From: JACPFJ01 sp036504875
GTDB taxonomy: Bacteria; Desulfobacterota; Desulfuromonadia; Geobacterales; Pseudopelobacteraceae
NCBI GenBank assembly: GCA_036504875.1
Contig: DASXUK010000016.1
Location: 1 to 64,000, forward strand
Length of the DNA stretch: 64,000 bases
Direction of reading: 5' to 3'
Shown: piece after piece, positions 7,820 to 15,567 of the stretch
Layout of the letters: the number at the start of each line of letters is the position of its first letter
Position numbering within the stretch: position 1 is the first letter of the stretch
The notes under the pieces: generated by a model
Told to the model about the DNA's origin: nothing
Seen by the model: only the letters and a program-made list of their open reading frames with translations
Database searches by the model: none
Translations under genes and position numbers: made by a program

Positions 7820-8051
7820 ATTGATGTCGAGGATCGAGGAGCTTGAACGTCATACCTGGCGGAATAGTGCAATTCTTCGTGCTGTTGCCATGGTGGCCTT
7901 TACTGGGATTATCGGGTTTATTATTGCCTCAGGGGTGGTTGGTGGAGGTCACGGCAGCCATTGGTCGGGTCCGGCCTGGAACACTATGTGGCTTTATGGC
8001 CTGTTTGCGGCCAATGCGGTGTCGATGTTCTGGACGACACATAAAGAGTAG
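7800..8051 (+). CDS. Small inner-membrane protein, unknown family
   Basis: The 83-residue product begins with an amphipathic, Glu-rich helix (MSERELELMSRIEELERHTW) followed by two transmembrane segments (about residues 25-47 and 61-78) joined by a Gly/His-rich loop GGGHGSHWSG. ATG at 7800 is preferred over TTG at 7782, because GGAG lies ten bases upstream of the ATG and the TTG has none. It overlaps the preceding 40-codon gene and is followed after 36 bases by a larger membrane protein. The short two-helix form recalls accessory proteins of transporters, but no family is recognised. Confidence 0.7.
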   Translation: MSERELELMSRIEELERHTWRNSAILRAVAMVAFTGIIGFIIASGVVGGGHGSHWSGPAWNTMWLYGLFAANAVSMFWTTHKE

Positions 8052-8087
8052 GAACAACAACTCACTTTCCTTTTGGAGGATACTAAA

Positions 8088-9137
8088 ATGCCAATGAAAA
8101 TATCGAATGCCATACTGCTGCTGGTGGTCTGCGTTGTCTGCGCCGCCTTTAACATGCAGCTGTTTGCCGGCCTGGATGAGATGATGGGTGACCAGTACTG
8201 GGTTATTGATCATACTCAGGGTGACCATGGCTGGTACGCTATGGGGCTTCTGCCGCACGTAAAAAAGGTACCCAAGGATGTTGTCAAAGCTGTAAATACT
8301 GATCCGCTCAACAAAGAAAAATATACCATCTATGCTCAAAGTGGTGACTTTGCCGGCAATTCCGTTTATGGAATCTGCTTTGGAATTCCTCTGATCATGT
8401 ACCTGATCTGGTTTGCCTTCATCATCGGTTTTCCTGATAAGGTCGACCCCTATCTGTTGCCTCGAAAGATCTTTACTATTGCAGTAATCATAGGCTGTTC
8501 CGTAGTTGCCAACTTGTTCCTGATGCGTATAGCCGGTGATTTCGCCCGCGATCCGATGTCCCGTATCGCCAACGTAGCCGGCAACCACGCATCACTTCTT
8601 TTCCATAATGCCGGTATCTGGTTTGCCATTCTCTTCTCAGCCCTGGGAACCCACAACCACTCATCGAGTGAGGTCAAAGCCCCTGATAGCCGCAACTGGC
8701 AGACTCAGGCCAATGAGAAATTCAACTGGATGTTTACCCTGCTGGGGGTTGTTACGGTGCTGGAGGTGGTCTTGGTCAACAATAAACTGGCCCTTCCTGA
8801 TGCCGCTGTAGATTACTCGGTCTGGGTCATCTGGGTTGTGATCTTTATGCGTATGTACGGCTTCTCCCCCAAATACTGGATCAAACGTCCGACCGGTATT
8901 GCGATCATGGTTATCGGTACTGTCCTGACCCTGCCGGTCTTCTACATGCTGGAGCGCGTTACTGGTACGCATGGCGCAGGATTTGCCTCCCCGATTCTTT
9001 CTAAAGCACTGGGAGTGGAAAATCAGAATGTTGGCCTCTCTCTGATGATCTCCATCTACCTTGTCTTCTGGATGGAATTCGCGACCGCTATACGAATGAA
9101 CGGTCCAGCTAAAAAGACGGTAGCTCAGAAAGCCTAA
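8088..9137 (+). CDS. Multi-span membrane protein, unrecognised
   Basis: The 349-residue product has about eight predicted transmembrane segments, with the first at residues 5-27. A polar extracytoplasmic stretch follows (residues 28-95, GLDEMMGDQYWVIDHTQGDH and further). Several conserved-looking histidines occur at helix ends (AGNHASLLFHNAG, LGTHNHSS), which could ligate haem or metal, but this is only a suggestion. ATG at 8088 follows TTTTGGAGG with good spacing. It lies 36 bases downstream of the small membrane protein and 19 bases upstream of the OFA transporter, so it probably works with them in transport or energy coupling. Confidence 0.75.
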   Translation: MPMKISNAILLLVVCVVCAAFNMQLFAGLDEMMGDQYWVIDHTQGDHGWYAMGLLPHVKKVPKDVVKAVNTDPLNKEKYTIYAQSGDFAGNSVYGICFGIPLIMYLIWFAFIIGFPDKVDPYLLPRKIFTIAVIIGCSVVANLFLMRIAGDFARDPMSRIANVAGNHASLLFHNAGIWFAILFSALGTHNHSSSEVKAPDSRNWQTQANEKFNWMFTLLGVVTVLEVVLVNNKLALPDAAVDYSVWVIWVVIFMRMYGFSPKYWIKRPTGIAIMVIGTVLTLPVFYMLERVTGTHGAGFASPILSKALGVENQNVGLSLMISIYLVFWMEFATAIRMNGPAKKTVAQKA

Positions 9138-9156
9138 AAGTTAAGGAGGAATGATC

Positions 9157-10512
9157 ATGTCAGATGTCATTAAAAATAAAGGATGGAGCGTGGTTGCTGC
9201 GGGTCTGGCGATCAACCTGGCCCTGGGCGTGCTCTATGCCTGGAGTATCTTTAAGGGGGCCATCAAGGCTTCCATCGAAAAAGGTGGAGAAGGTGCATTC
9301 CACTGGGATATTGCTTCAATCAACGATCCTTATGCTGTCTGCTGTCTGGCCTTTGCCTTCTCAATGATCGTGGCCGGCAAGTGTCAGGATAAAATCGGCC
9401 CGGCCCGCACGGCTCTCATCGGTGGTTTGCTGGTCGGTTCCGGCTTCATGCTGATGGCATTTTCAAACAGCTACGTGGCCTGGGTAATGGGCTTTGGCGT
9501 CCTGGCAGGTTCAGGTTTTGGCTTTGGTTATTCCGCCGCCACCCCGCCGGCCCTCAAGTGGTTTTCTCCATCCAAGACCGGCCTGATCGCCGGGATCGTG
9601 GTGGCAGGTTTCGGAATTGCTCCGGTCTATATTGCACCGCTTGCTTCCTATCTGATTGGTGTGTTTGGTATTCCAAAATCAATGATGTTCCTTGGTATTG
9701 GATTCACCGTTGCTGTCTGCGGTCTTTCCTTTGTGCTTGCCAATCCCCCCAAGGGCTTTGTGCCGGCTGAACCGGCCGATCCGGGGCCTGTGGCCAAGCT
9801 GAACGCTGCCAAGCCTATTGTGAACGCAACTGTCAGCGAGATGCTGCGCAACTACAAGTTTTATGTCCTTTGGGTAGCTTTCTTTATCGGGTCCGGCGCC
9901 GGACTTATGGTAATCGGCAGTGTGGCCGGACTGGCCAAGAAAAGCATGGGCCCAATGGCCTTTGTGGCAGTGGCTATCATGGCGATTGGAAATGCCGGCG
10001 GGCGTGTTGTGGCCGGTGTCCTCTCCGATAAAATCGGCCGTCGCGCCACCCTGTTCATCATGTTGTCCTTCCAGGCTGTGATGATGTTTGCCGCCATGAC
10101 GGTGGTAAATTCCGGGAGCGCAGTACTGCTGGTTGTTCTGGCAACCTTTATCGGTTTCAACTATGGCTCCAATCTCTGCCTGTTTCCTTCCTTTGCCAAG
10201 GATTACTGGGGCACCAAGAACTACGGCCTCAATTATGGCGCGCTTTTCACTGCCTGGGGCGTAGGTGGATTTGTCATGGGCAAGGTCTCGGAAATGCTTA
10301 ATGCGCAGCCGGGTGGCCTGAGCAAGTCCTTTGTTCTGGCCGGTACGCTTTGCGCAGTCGGTGCAGCCATGACTATCTTCCTGGCCGAGCTTAAGCCGGC
10401 CACCTCAGAGGATAAGGCACCTTCCCAGTGGAGAGAATTCTGGTCTGAATTCAGATTGGGATTGCGAGTATCATGGGGATTTGAGCAGGAATCGGTTCGT
10501 GTAAACCGCTAA
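9157..10512 (+). CDS. OFA-family MFS transporter (oxalate/formate antiporter-like)
   Basis: The 451-residue product has twelve transmembrane helices of the major facilitator type. Its start, KGWSVVAAGLAINLALGVLYAWSIF, is typical of the OFA (oxalate:formate antiporter) group. The cytoplasmic motif GRVVAGVLSDKIGRR (about residue 285) is the loop 8-9 copy of the MFS signature. ATG at 9157 is chosen over 9151, because AAGGAGG ends at 9149, leaving seven bases. Substrates in this group include oxalate, formate, lactate and other monocarboxylates; which applies here is open. It ends the five-gene operon and a strong terminator follows. Confidence 0.85.
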   Translation: MSDVIKNKGWSVVAAGLAINLALGVLYAWSIFKGAIKASIEKGGEGAFHWDIASINDPYAVCCLAFAFSMIVAGKCQDKIGPARTALIGGLLVGSGFMLMAFSNSYVAWVMGFGVLAGSGFGFGYSAATPPALKWFSPSKTGLIAGIVVAGFGIAPVYIAPLASYLIGVFGIPKSMMFLGIGFTVAVCGLSFVLANPPKGFVPAEPADPGPVAKLNAAKPIVNATVSEMLRNYKFYVLWVAFFIGSGAGLMVIGSVAGLAKKSMGPMAFVAVAIMAIGNAGGRVVAGVLSDKIGRRATLFIMLSFQAVMMFAAMTVVNSGSAVLLVVLATFIGFNYGSNLCLFPSFAKDYWGTKNYGLNYGALFTAWGVGGFVMGKVSEMLNAQPGGLSKSFVLAGTLCAVGAAMTIFLAELKPATSEDKAPSQWREFWSEFRLGLRVSWGFEQESVRVNR

Positions 10513-10610
10513 TGGAATGAGTAACGTGAAGATCTCGCCACCGTCTTCCAATAGACAAAGCATCAGGCGGCTTTTATAAGCCAATCGGCACTGTTTACTG
10601 CCATGAACAG

Positions 10611-10645
10611 AAAAGCCCTCTCTGGAAACAGGAGGGCTTTTGAAT
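10611..10645 (+). terminator. Terminator after the OFA transporter operon
   Basis: AAAAGCCCTC and GAGGGCTTTT pair perfectly over an 11-base loop. Confidence 0.85.
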
Positions 10646-10736
10646 TTTCAGATGTTTCTTCGCTTGCACCTCACGGCGGGCTGGTGTAGTTATAAATCCT
10701 TCTCATTCGATTTGAAATCAACAAAAGGCAAAACCA

Positions 10737-10842
10737 TTCTCTCACGGAGCTCACAAAGCTCACGGAGGAAAAAATAAAATCTGAAATGACTTTCTTTGTG
10801 CCCTTTGTGAGCTTTAGCGAACGGAGTAAGCGAGTGAGAGAA
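10737..10842. repeat. Imperfect 106-base inverted repeat with internal direct repeats
   Basis: The outer arms TTCTCTCAC (10737-10745) and GTGAGAGAA (10834-10842) and the inner arms GCTCACAAAG (10749-10758) and CTTTGTGAGC (10803-10812) are perfect complements. CTCACGGAG occurs twice inside the left arm (10741 and 10760). The A-rich spacer is about 44 bases. The structure resembles dispersed intergenic repeats built on 'tttgtgagctccgtgag' units. It fills most of the gap before the dGTPase gene; no gene is visible between 10646 and 10891. Confidence 0.6.
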
Positions 10843-10891
10843 AGTATTTTTGCTTTTAAGCTTGTGATTGTCTCTTTAGCGAGGTGACCAA

Positions 10892-12040
10892 ATGTCCGAA
10901 TCAACCGAGCGTACCGACCTGGCCGGTTACGCCTGTGTAAGCAGTCAATCGCGCGGCAGGAAACATCCCGAAAACTTTCGAGATATGAGACCGGCCTTTG
11001 AGCGCGATCGCGACCGAATCATTCATTGTGCCGCTTTCCGGCGACTGGAATATAAGACCCAGGTCTTTGTCAATCATGAGGGCGATTACTACCGTACCCG
11101 GCTGACCCATTCCCTGGAGGTGGCGCAGATCGGTCGGGCGATTGCCAGGCGGCTCAGGCTGAATGAGGAGCTGACCGAAGCGTTGGCATTGGCTCACGAT
11201 CTGGGGCATACACCCTTTGGCCATACTGGAGAATCGGTGCTAAATTCGCTGATGAGAGCTCATGGCGGTTTTGAGCACAACTTGCAGTCTTTCCGGGTGA
11301 TTGATGAACTCGAGGAACGTTATCCCGGATTCAATGGTCTTAATCTGACATGGGAAGCCCGGGAAGGGATCATAAAACATTCCGGCCCGTATGATGCGCC
11401 GCTGGAGAGTATGAAAGAGTTCCTGCCGGGAGTCATTCCTTCAATCGAAGCGCAGATCATCAATTATGCCGACGAGATCGCCTATAACAACCATGATATC
11501 GATGATGGACTCAAATCCGGGCATATAACAATCGAGATGCTGGGGGAGGTCGAACTGTGGCAGGAGGTAAATGCTGCAGTGCTCCGGAAATACCCGGACA
11601 TTGATCGTAAACGCCTTATCTATCAGACCATCAGCGCACTTATCGGACTTTTGATCAATGATCTCTGTAGTACTACTCTGGCTAACTTAAGCAGTTATAA
11701 AATATTGAGCCAGGATGACCTGCGGCGGGTCAATCGGCAAGTGGTTCATTTCAGCCCTGCAATCACTGCAAAGAACCTGGATTTGAAACGCTTTCTTTTT
11801 GATAATCTATACCGCCACCACAAGGTCGAAAAGATGCGGGTGAAGGCGGAGATTTTTATTACGCGGCTGTTCGAAACCTACATCCGTTTTCAAAACCTGC
11901 TGCCACCCAAGTATCTCGGAAGGATCGAGCGCTTAGGCCTTGAGCGGGTGGTTTGCGACTACATTGCCGGTATGACGGACCGCTTTGCCCTGGATGAATA
12001 CAAGCGGCTGTTCGAGCCGTATGAAAGAGGGGGAGCATGA
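10892..12040 (+). CDS. dgt: Deoxyguanosinetriphosphate triphosphohydrolase-like protein (HD superfamily)
   Basis: The 382-residue product carries the HD metal site: His73 in LTHSLEVAQIG, His102-Asp103 in LAHDLGHTPFGHTGE, with further histidines at 106 and 111. A later Asp lies in NYADEIAYNNHDIDDG. The N-terminal HCAAFRRLEYKTQVFVNHEG segment is typical of the short bacterial dGTPase-like proteins. These hydrolyse dNTPs to deoxynucleosides and triphosphate and help control nucleotide pools. GAGGTG precedes the ATG. The stop overlaps the start of the next HD phosphohydrolase by four bases, so the two are translationally coupled in one nucleotide-pool operon. Confidence 0.9.
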   Translation: MSESTERTDLAGYACVSSQSRGRKHPENFRDMRPAFERDRDRIIHCAAFRRLEYKTQVFVNHEGDYYRTRLTHSLEVAQIGRAIARRLRLNEELTEALALAHDLGHTPFGHTGESVLNSLMRAHGGFEHNLQSFRVIDELEERYPGFNGLNLTWEAREGIIKHSGPYDAPLESMKEFLPGVIPSIEAQIINYADEIAYNNHDIDDGLKSGHITIEMLGEVELWQEVNAAVLRKYPDIDRKRLIYQTISALIGLLINDLCSTTLANLSSYKILSQDDLRRVNRQVVHFSPAITAKNLDLKRFLFDNLYRHHKVEKMRVKAEIFITRLFETYIRFQNLLPPKYLGRIERLGLERVVCDYIAGMTDRFALDEYKRLFEPYERGGA

Positions 12041-12639
12041 AGCAGGAACATCAGGAACAATACGATTTTTTTGCCTTTCTTTCACGCATGCGCTACATCA
12101 GCCGTTGGGGCCTGATGCGAAATACAGTGCCGGAGAATATTCAGGAACATAGTCTTGATGTGGCTGTAATCGCCCATGCCCTGGCAATGATTCGCAACAC
12201 CTATTTTAATGGCAGTCTCGATGCCAGCAGGGTTGCTCTTTGCGGGATCTTTCATGACGCCAGTGAAATATTTACCGGGGACATGCCAACTCCGGTCAAG
12301 CATTTCAACCCGAATTTCAAACGCTCCTTTCACCAGTTGGAAGAACGTGCACGACGAAAGCTCCTGGCAATGTTGCCAAGCGAACTGGCCAAAGAATACG
12401 AGCCGTTGTTTTTCTTTGATGATCAAGAGGAATGTCTCAAGTTAGTCAAGGCTGCCGATAAGATTGCAGCCTTGACTAAATGCATTGAGGAAGAAAAATC
12501 AGGCAATCTGGAGTTCAGAAGGGCTGGGGCCGAGCATCATGAATGGCTAATGAAAAACACACTGCCTGAGGTGCAATTTTTTCTGGAAAAATTCCTGCCT
12601 GGCTACCGCTTGTCATTGGATGAGCTGAAGCTCGGGTAA
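12037..12639 (+). CDS. yfbR: 5'-deoxynucleotidase YfbR-like HD hydrolase
   Basis: The 200-residue product matches the YfbR family: FAFLSRMRYISRWGLMRNTV at the N-terminus, then the metal ligands in NIQEHSLDVAVIAHALA (His), GIFHDASEIFTGDMPTPVK (HD) and a late Asp in VKAADKIAALTKC. The E. coli enzyme dephosphorylates deoxyribonucleoside 5'-monophosphates. Its ATGA overlap with the dGTPase-like gene suggests joint turnover of deoxynucleotides. A strong terminator follows. Confidence 0.88.
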   Translation: MKQEHQEQYDFFAFLSRMRYISRWGLMRNTVPENIQEHSLDVAVIAHALAMIRNTYFNGSLDASRVALCGIFHDASEIFTGDMPTPVKHFNPNFKRSFHQLEERARRKLLAMLPSELAKEYEPLFFFDDQEECLKLVKAADKIAALTKCIEEEKSGNLEFRRAGAEHHEWLMKNTLPEVQFFLEKFLPGYRLSLDELKLG

Positions 12640-12703
12640 ACACCGTTGTTTAGCTAAAACTTATTATAAAAATCTCAGCCGTCGCAGTTCCTCAGAATGC
12701 TTC

Positions 12704-12740
12704 AAACCTCTGGTTTTTTTAAAGACCAGAGGTTTTTTTA
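12704..12740 (+). terminator. Terminator after yfbR
   Basis: An 11-bp perfect stem AAACCTCTGGT/ACCAGAGGTTT followed by a run of T; the loop is also T/A-rich. Confidence 0.88.
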
Positions 12741-12777
12741 TTAATCTCTCCTCGTATCCTTGTCCAATGTAAAATTG

Positions 12778-12824
12778 CTCTCACGCTATATGACTGTATA
12801 TGCTAACGCCGATGAGCGTGAGAG
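12778..12824. repeat. 10-bp inverted repeat in an AT-rich gap
   Basis: CTCTCACGCT (12778-12787) and AGCGTGAGAG (12815-12824) are perfectly complementary with a 27-base loop. It lies in a gene-free stretch (12641-13219) that also has an AT-only inverted repeat (TAATAATATT 12908-12917 with AATATTATTA 12939-12948). It could be an operator, an untranslated RNA hairpin or a remnant repeat. Confidence 0.45.
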
Positions 12825-12971
12825 GATTTTCAGTTGTACAATTTGGTCTGAATTAAAAATCAAAAACCTAATCACATCAGCAGTATACACAAAACAATTA
12901 ATTAAAATAATAATATTAGTCTCCAGTCATTAGACATAAATATTATTAATATTAATTATTGTTTATCCATC

Positions 12972-12987
12972 TGGTGGTGAATTTGCA
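12972..12987 (+). promoter_or_regulatory. Sigma-54-like promoter upstream of the multihaem genes
   Basis: TGGTGGT, GAAT, TTGCA preserves GG (12973-12974) and GC (12985-12986) with the required ten bases between them, and the TTGCA half is perfect. Transcription would start near 12998, giving a leader of about 220 bases before the ATG at 13220. Confidence 0.5.
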
Positions 12988-13021
12988 AAACTAGCTAGGT
13001 GTTTAGCTGCTATTACCGGTT

Positions 13022-13105
13022 GTTGCCCTAAATTCATGCAAAAGCTGTTCAAAGATAGCAGTCTAAACCCTTAATTTTCAGAAAATTAATCTGTTGCAGG
13101 GCAAC
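13022..13105 (+). promoter_or_regulatory. Structured leader with mutually exclusive hairpins
   Basis: GTTGCCCT (13022-13029) is perfectly complementary to AGGGCAAC (13098-13105). Between them is TTAATTTTC-A-GAAAATTAA (13071-13089), an almost loopless palindrome. The right arm can instead fold locally as GTTGC-AGG-GCAAC (13093-13105), which excludes the long-range pairing. Such a switchable leader between a promoter and a cytochrome gene suggests riboregulation. It does not match the GEMM (cyclic dinucleotide) consensus I know. Confidence 0.4.
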
Positions 13106-13219
13106 TCGTAAAGATAGACGCTGTTTTTGCTGGTTGGTCTTTTCGCGTGAATGATCTGGGTATTTGACCACTATATCGGATGCCATGTTCCGGAAAATAA
13201 ATTTTTCAGGAAAAAAATC

Positions 13220-15484
13220 ATGAAATTGGCAGGGAACTATCTGACTCACGAAGCATTACCAAGCCTTCCACTTGAGAGGATTGCCAAGTGGTTTGGTTCG
13301 TTATCTGTGTCAATAGCCACTATTTTGCTTATGGCTGCTACGGTACATGCCTCCCTCTCCTGTGACCGCTGCCATACCATGCCGCCAACTGACTCTCCAA
13401 CCGGAAATCGTGATCCTTTAACCGGGGGCTTCAAAGGCAGTCACGCCGGACATTCAGGTGCTTCGACCAACTCGTGTACTCCCTGTCATGGGGCTGGAGT
13501 CACCTCTTATACTGCTGCTCACAGCACCCAAACGCTGTCGAATAAAAATAGTCCTATAATCAAACTAACATCCAAAATTCACAACTATTCAACTGCCAAC
13601 GGAAGGTCACAATACAGCCGCGGAATATTTTTCAATCAGACCACAGTGCCTCCCATTCCACTGGGAACCTGCTCTAACGTCAACTGTCATTTTGAAAAAT
13701 CGACACCAGCCTGGGGCTCGACCAATTTTGCGTCACCCAATGACTGCAACAAATGCCATGGGGCACCTCCCAGCGGCACTACGACCGGTGCAGCCGGCAG
13801 CCATGCCAAGCACGATCAGTATTATCCCGGCACAAGCAATTGTCGGAAATGCCACCCCAACAACACAACCTTTCTGCATGCAACCAGCGCCGGAGGCCGT
13901 AACCTTGCCATCAGCTTTGCTGCTAGCCCCAATAACGGCAACGGTAACTATTCCGGCCCTTTAAACGATTATCTCCCCAGCCAGACCAATGTCTTTGGAA
14001 CCTGTACAAATGTTTACTGCCATAGCAATGGTCAGAGGGCGATGGGCAACCTCTCCACCAATACCATACCAACGTGGGGGGGCTCCCTTCCCGGCAACTG
14101 CACCGGCTGTCATCGGGCCGACAATGCTAGCGGCACAATAATGAATAGTGGTAGTCATGCTAAGCATCTTAATCTGACCAGTTATATTATTACGTGCTCC
14201 AAATGCCATGCCGCTACAGTAAGTGGAATGACCATTATAGATACCAACGCACATGTAAATGGTGCTATTAATATAAAATTCAACAGTCTCACGACCGCTG
14301 TCAGCGGAACCTATGCCGGACAGGCTGCTCCTATGGCCAAAGCGCCTGGTTCTGCATATAGCCAGTGCAGCAATGTATCCTGCCACTTCAATACCACCAC
14401 TCCCACCTGGGGTACCAAAACGCCAATCAGTTGCCTGGGATGCCACTCCCTGGCAGTTCTGCTGGCAAGCGGCTCTCATGCCAAGCATATCAGCGCCACT
14501 GCAACACCGACCATGTACAACTATACAGCCAACCGGTCCACAGCCACCGAATACGACTTCGGCTGTTCCTGCTGCCATCCGCTTGATATAGCAAATCATA
14601 TGAACGGAACCATCAATGTGACCTTGAGCAAGACCAACCCAGGTGCGGGTGGTATGGTCGGTTCGCTGCGTTCCAAGAATGGAGCTACTGCCAATGGACT
14701 TAACGTGGTCAATAGCGGAACAATCGGGACTACCAAGGTCAGTGTCCGTTGTACGGCAACCTACTGTCACAGTAACGGTAACACCACCAACCTGATTTAT
14801 GCTACCACCCCTGACTGGTATGGTGGAACTTTCACCGGCGACCGCTGCGCCAATTGCCACGGCAATTCGCCCAACAGCACCATTGCCGGCTCCAAGTCCC
14901 ATTACAATAACCGTTTCCTGGGCTACACCAGCAATGCCGGCGGTCATCAGATCGGCATCCATGCCATGAACATTTACAGCAGCCCAGGCGGTCTGGCCAA
15001 AGCTGGTACCACTGGTGACAGCAGCCACGGCAATGCCGCCAGCTCTACCACCATCAGTTGCAACATCTGCCATTACCTGACCGTCACCACTGCCCGCAAC
15101 GATAACAACGTGGTCTGCAAGACCTGCCATTATGCCGGTAACAGTGTCGGAGCCCTGGTCGGTAATCCGGCGGCCATTGCTGATAAGTCAAGACACGTCA
15201 ACGGTAACGTCGATATTGCCTTTAAGCCGACTGCGATTATCTCCAAAGCTCAGATGCGTCCGGCAAGCTTCGCCAGTGCACCGTACAGCAGTGTCTGGAA
15301 GCGGAATCTCGGTTACAAGGTCTCCGGTTCCAGCGATTCCGGCAAAACCACCCTTAATACGGCCACCATGTGGAACAGCTCTACCAAGACCTGTTCCAAC
15401 GTCGCCTGCCACAATGGTCAGAGCGTAAGCTGGAGCGATAACAACGGCGCTACCAATTGCGTTAGCTGCCATACGGCTCTTTAA
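13220..15484 (+). CDS. Multihaem cytochrome with alternating CX4CH/CXXCH repeats (12 CXXCH, 5 CX4CH)
   Basis: The 754-residue product has a signal peptide (about residues 27-44, ending VHASLS) and then haem sites to its end. CXXCH occurs twelve times (CDRCH, CTPCH, CNKCH, CRKCH, CTGCH, CSKCH, CLGCH, CSCCH, CANCH, CNICH, CKTCH, CVSCH). CX4CH occurs five times (CSNVNCH, CTNVYCH, CSNVSCH, CTATYCH, CSNVACH). The unit 'CxNxxCH..TWG..CxxCH...GSHAKH...HVNG' repeats and matches the CxxxxCH/CXXCH domain known from Geobacter. The linkers are Ser/Thr/Asn/Gly-rich. ATG at 13220, behind AGGA, is preferred over 13151, which has no ribosome binding site. It is followed after 83 bases by the giant cytochrome, probably in one operon. 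An extracellular or outer-surface electron-transfer role is inferred. Confidence 0.88.
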   Translation: MKLAGNYLTHEALPSLPLERIAKWFGSLSVSIATILLMAATVHASLSCDRCHTMPPTDSPTGNRDPLTGGFKGSHAGHSGASTNSCTPCHGAGVTSYTAAHSTQTLSNKNSPIIKLTSKIHNYSTANGRSQYSRGIFFNQTTVPPIPLGTCSNVNCHFEKSTPAWGSTNFASPNDCNKCHGAPPSGTTTGAAGSHAKHDQYYPGTSNCRKCHPNNTTFLHATSAGGRNLAISFAASPNNGNGNYSGPLNDYLPSQTNVFGTCTNVYCHSNGQRAMGNLSTNTIPTWGGSLPGNCTGCHRADNASGTIMNSGSHAKHLNLTSYIITCSKCHAATVSGMTIIDTNAHVNGAINIKFNSLTTAVSGTYAGQAAPMAKAPGSAYSQCSNVSCHFNTTTPTWGTKTPISCLGCHSLAVLLASGSHAKHISATATPTMYNYTANRSTATEYDFGCSCCHPLDIANHMNGTINVTLSKTNPGAGGMVGSLRSKNGATANGLNVVNSGTIGTTKVSVRCTATYCHSNGNTTNLIYATTPDWYGGTFTGDRCANCHGNSPNSTIAGSKSHYNNRFLGYTSNAGGHQIGIHAMNIYSSPGGLAKAGTTGDSSHGNAASSTTISCNICHYLTVTTARNDNNVVCKTCHYAGNSVGALVGNPAAIADKSRHVNGNVDIAFKPTAIISKAQMRPASFASAPYSSVWKRNLGYKVSGSSDSGKTTLNTATMWNSSTKTCSNVACHNGQSVSWSDNNGATNCVSCHTAL

Positions 15485-15567
15485 AGTAAGTAGGGCTAGG
15501 CCTTTTCGCTTTACGACGGAAGGGATTGAAGTTATAAAGTTTTACCAGTTCAGGAGGAAGTACCAGT

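Noticed and set aside
13091..13140. GEMM-like (c-di-GMP/cGAMP) riboswitch suggested by CAGGGCAA and a following GACGC
   Set aside because: The GACGCAAAGC core and the stem between the two motifs are missing, so only isolated words match.
13049..13249. Reverse-strand 66-codon frame over the cytochrome leader and start
   Set aside because: No ribosome binding site; it overlaps the structured leader and the signal-peptide coding region.
13961..15130. Long reverse-strand open frame (389 codons) inside the 754-residue cytochrome gene
   Set aside because: Low-complexity Gly/Ala/Val product, a mirror of the biased Thr/Gly/Cys codons on the other strand, no ribosome binding site.
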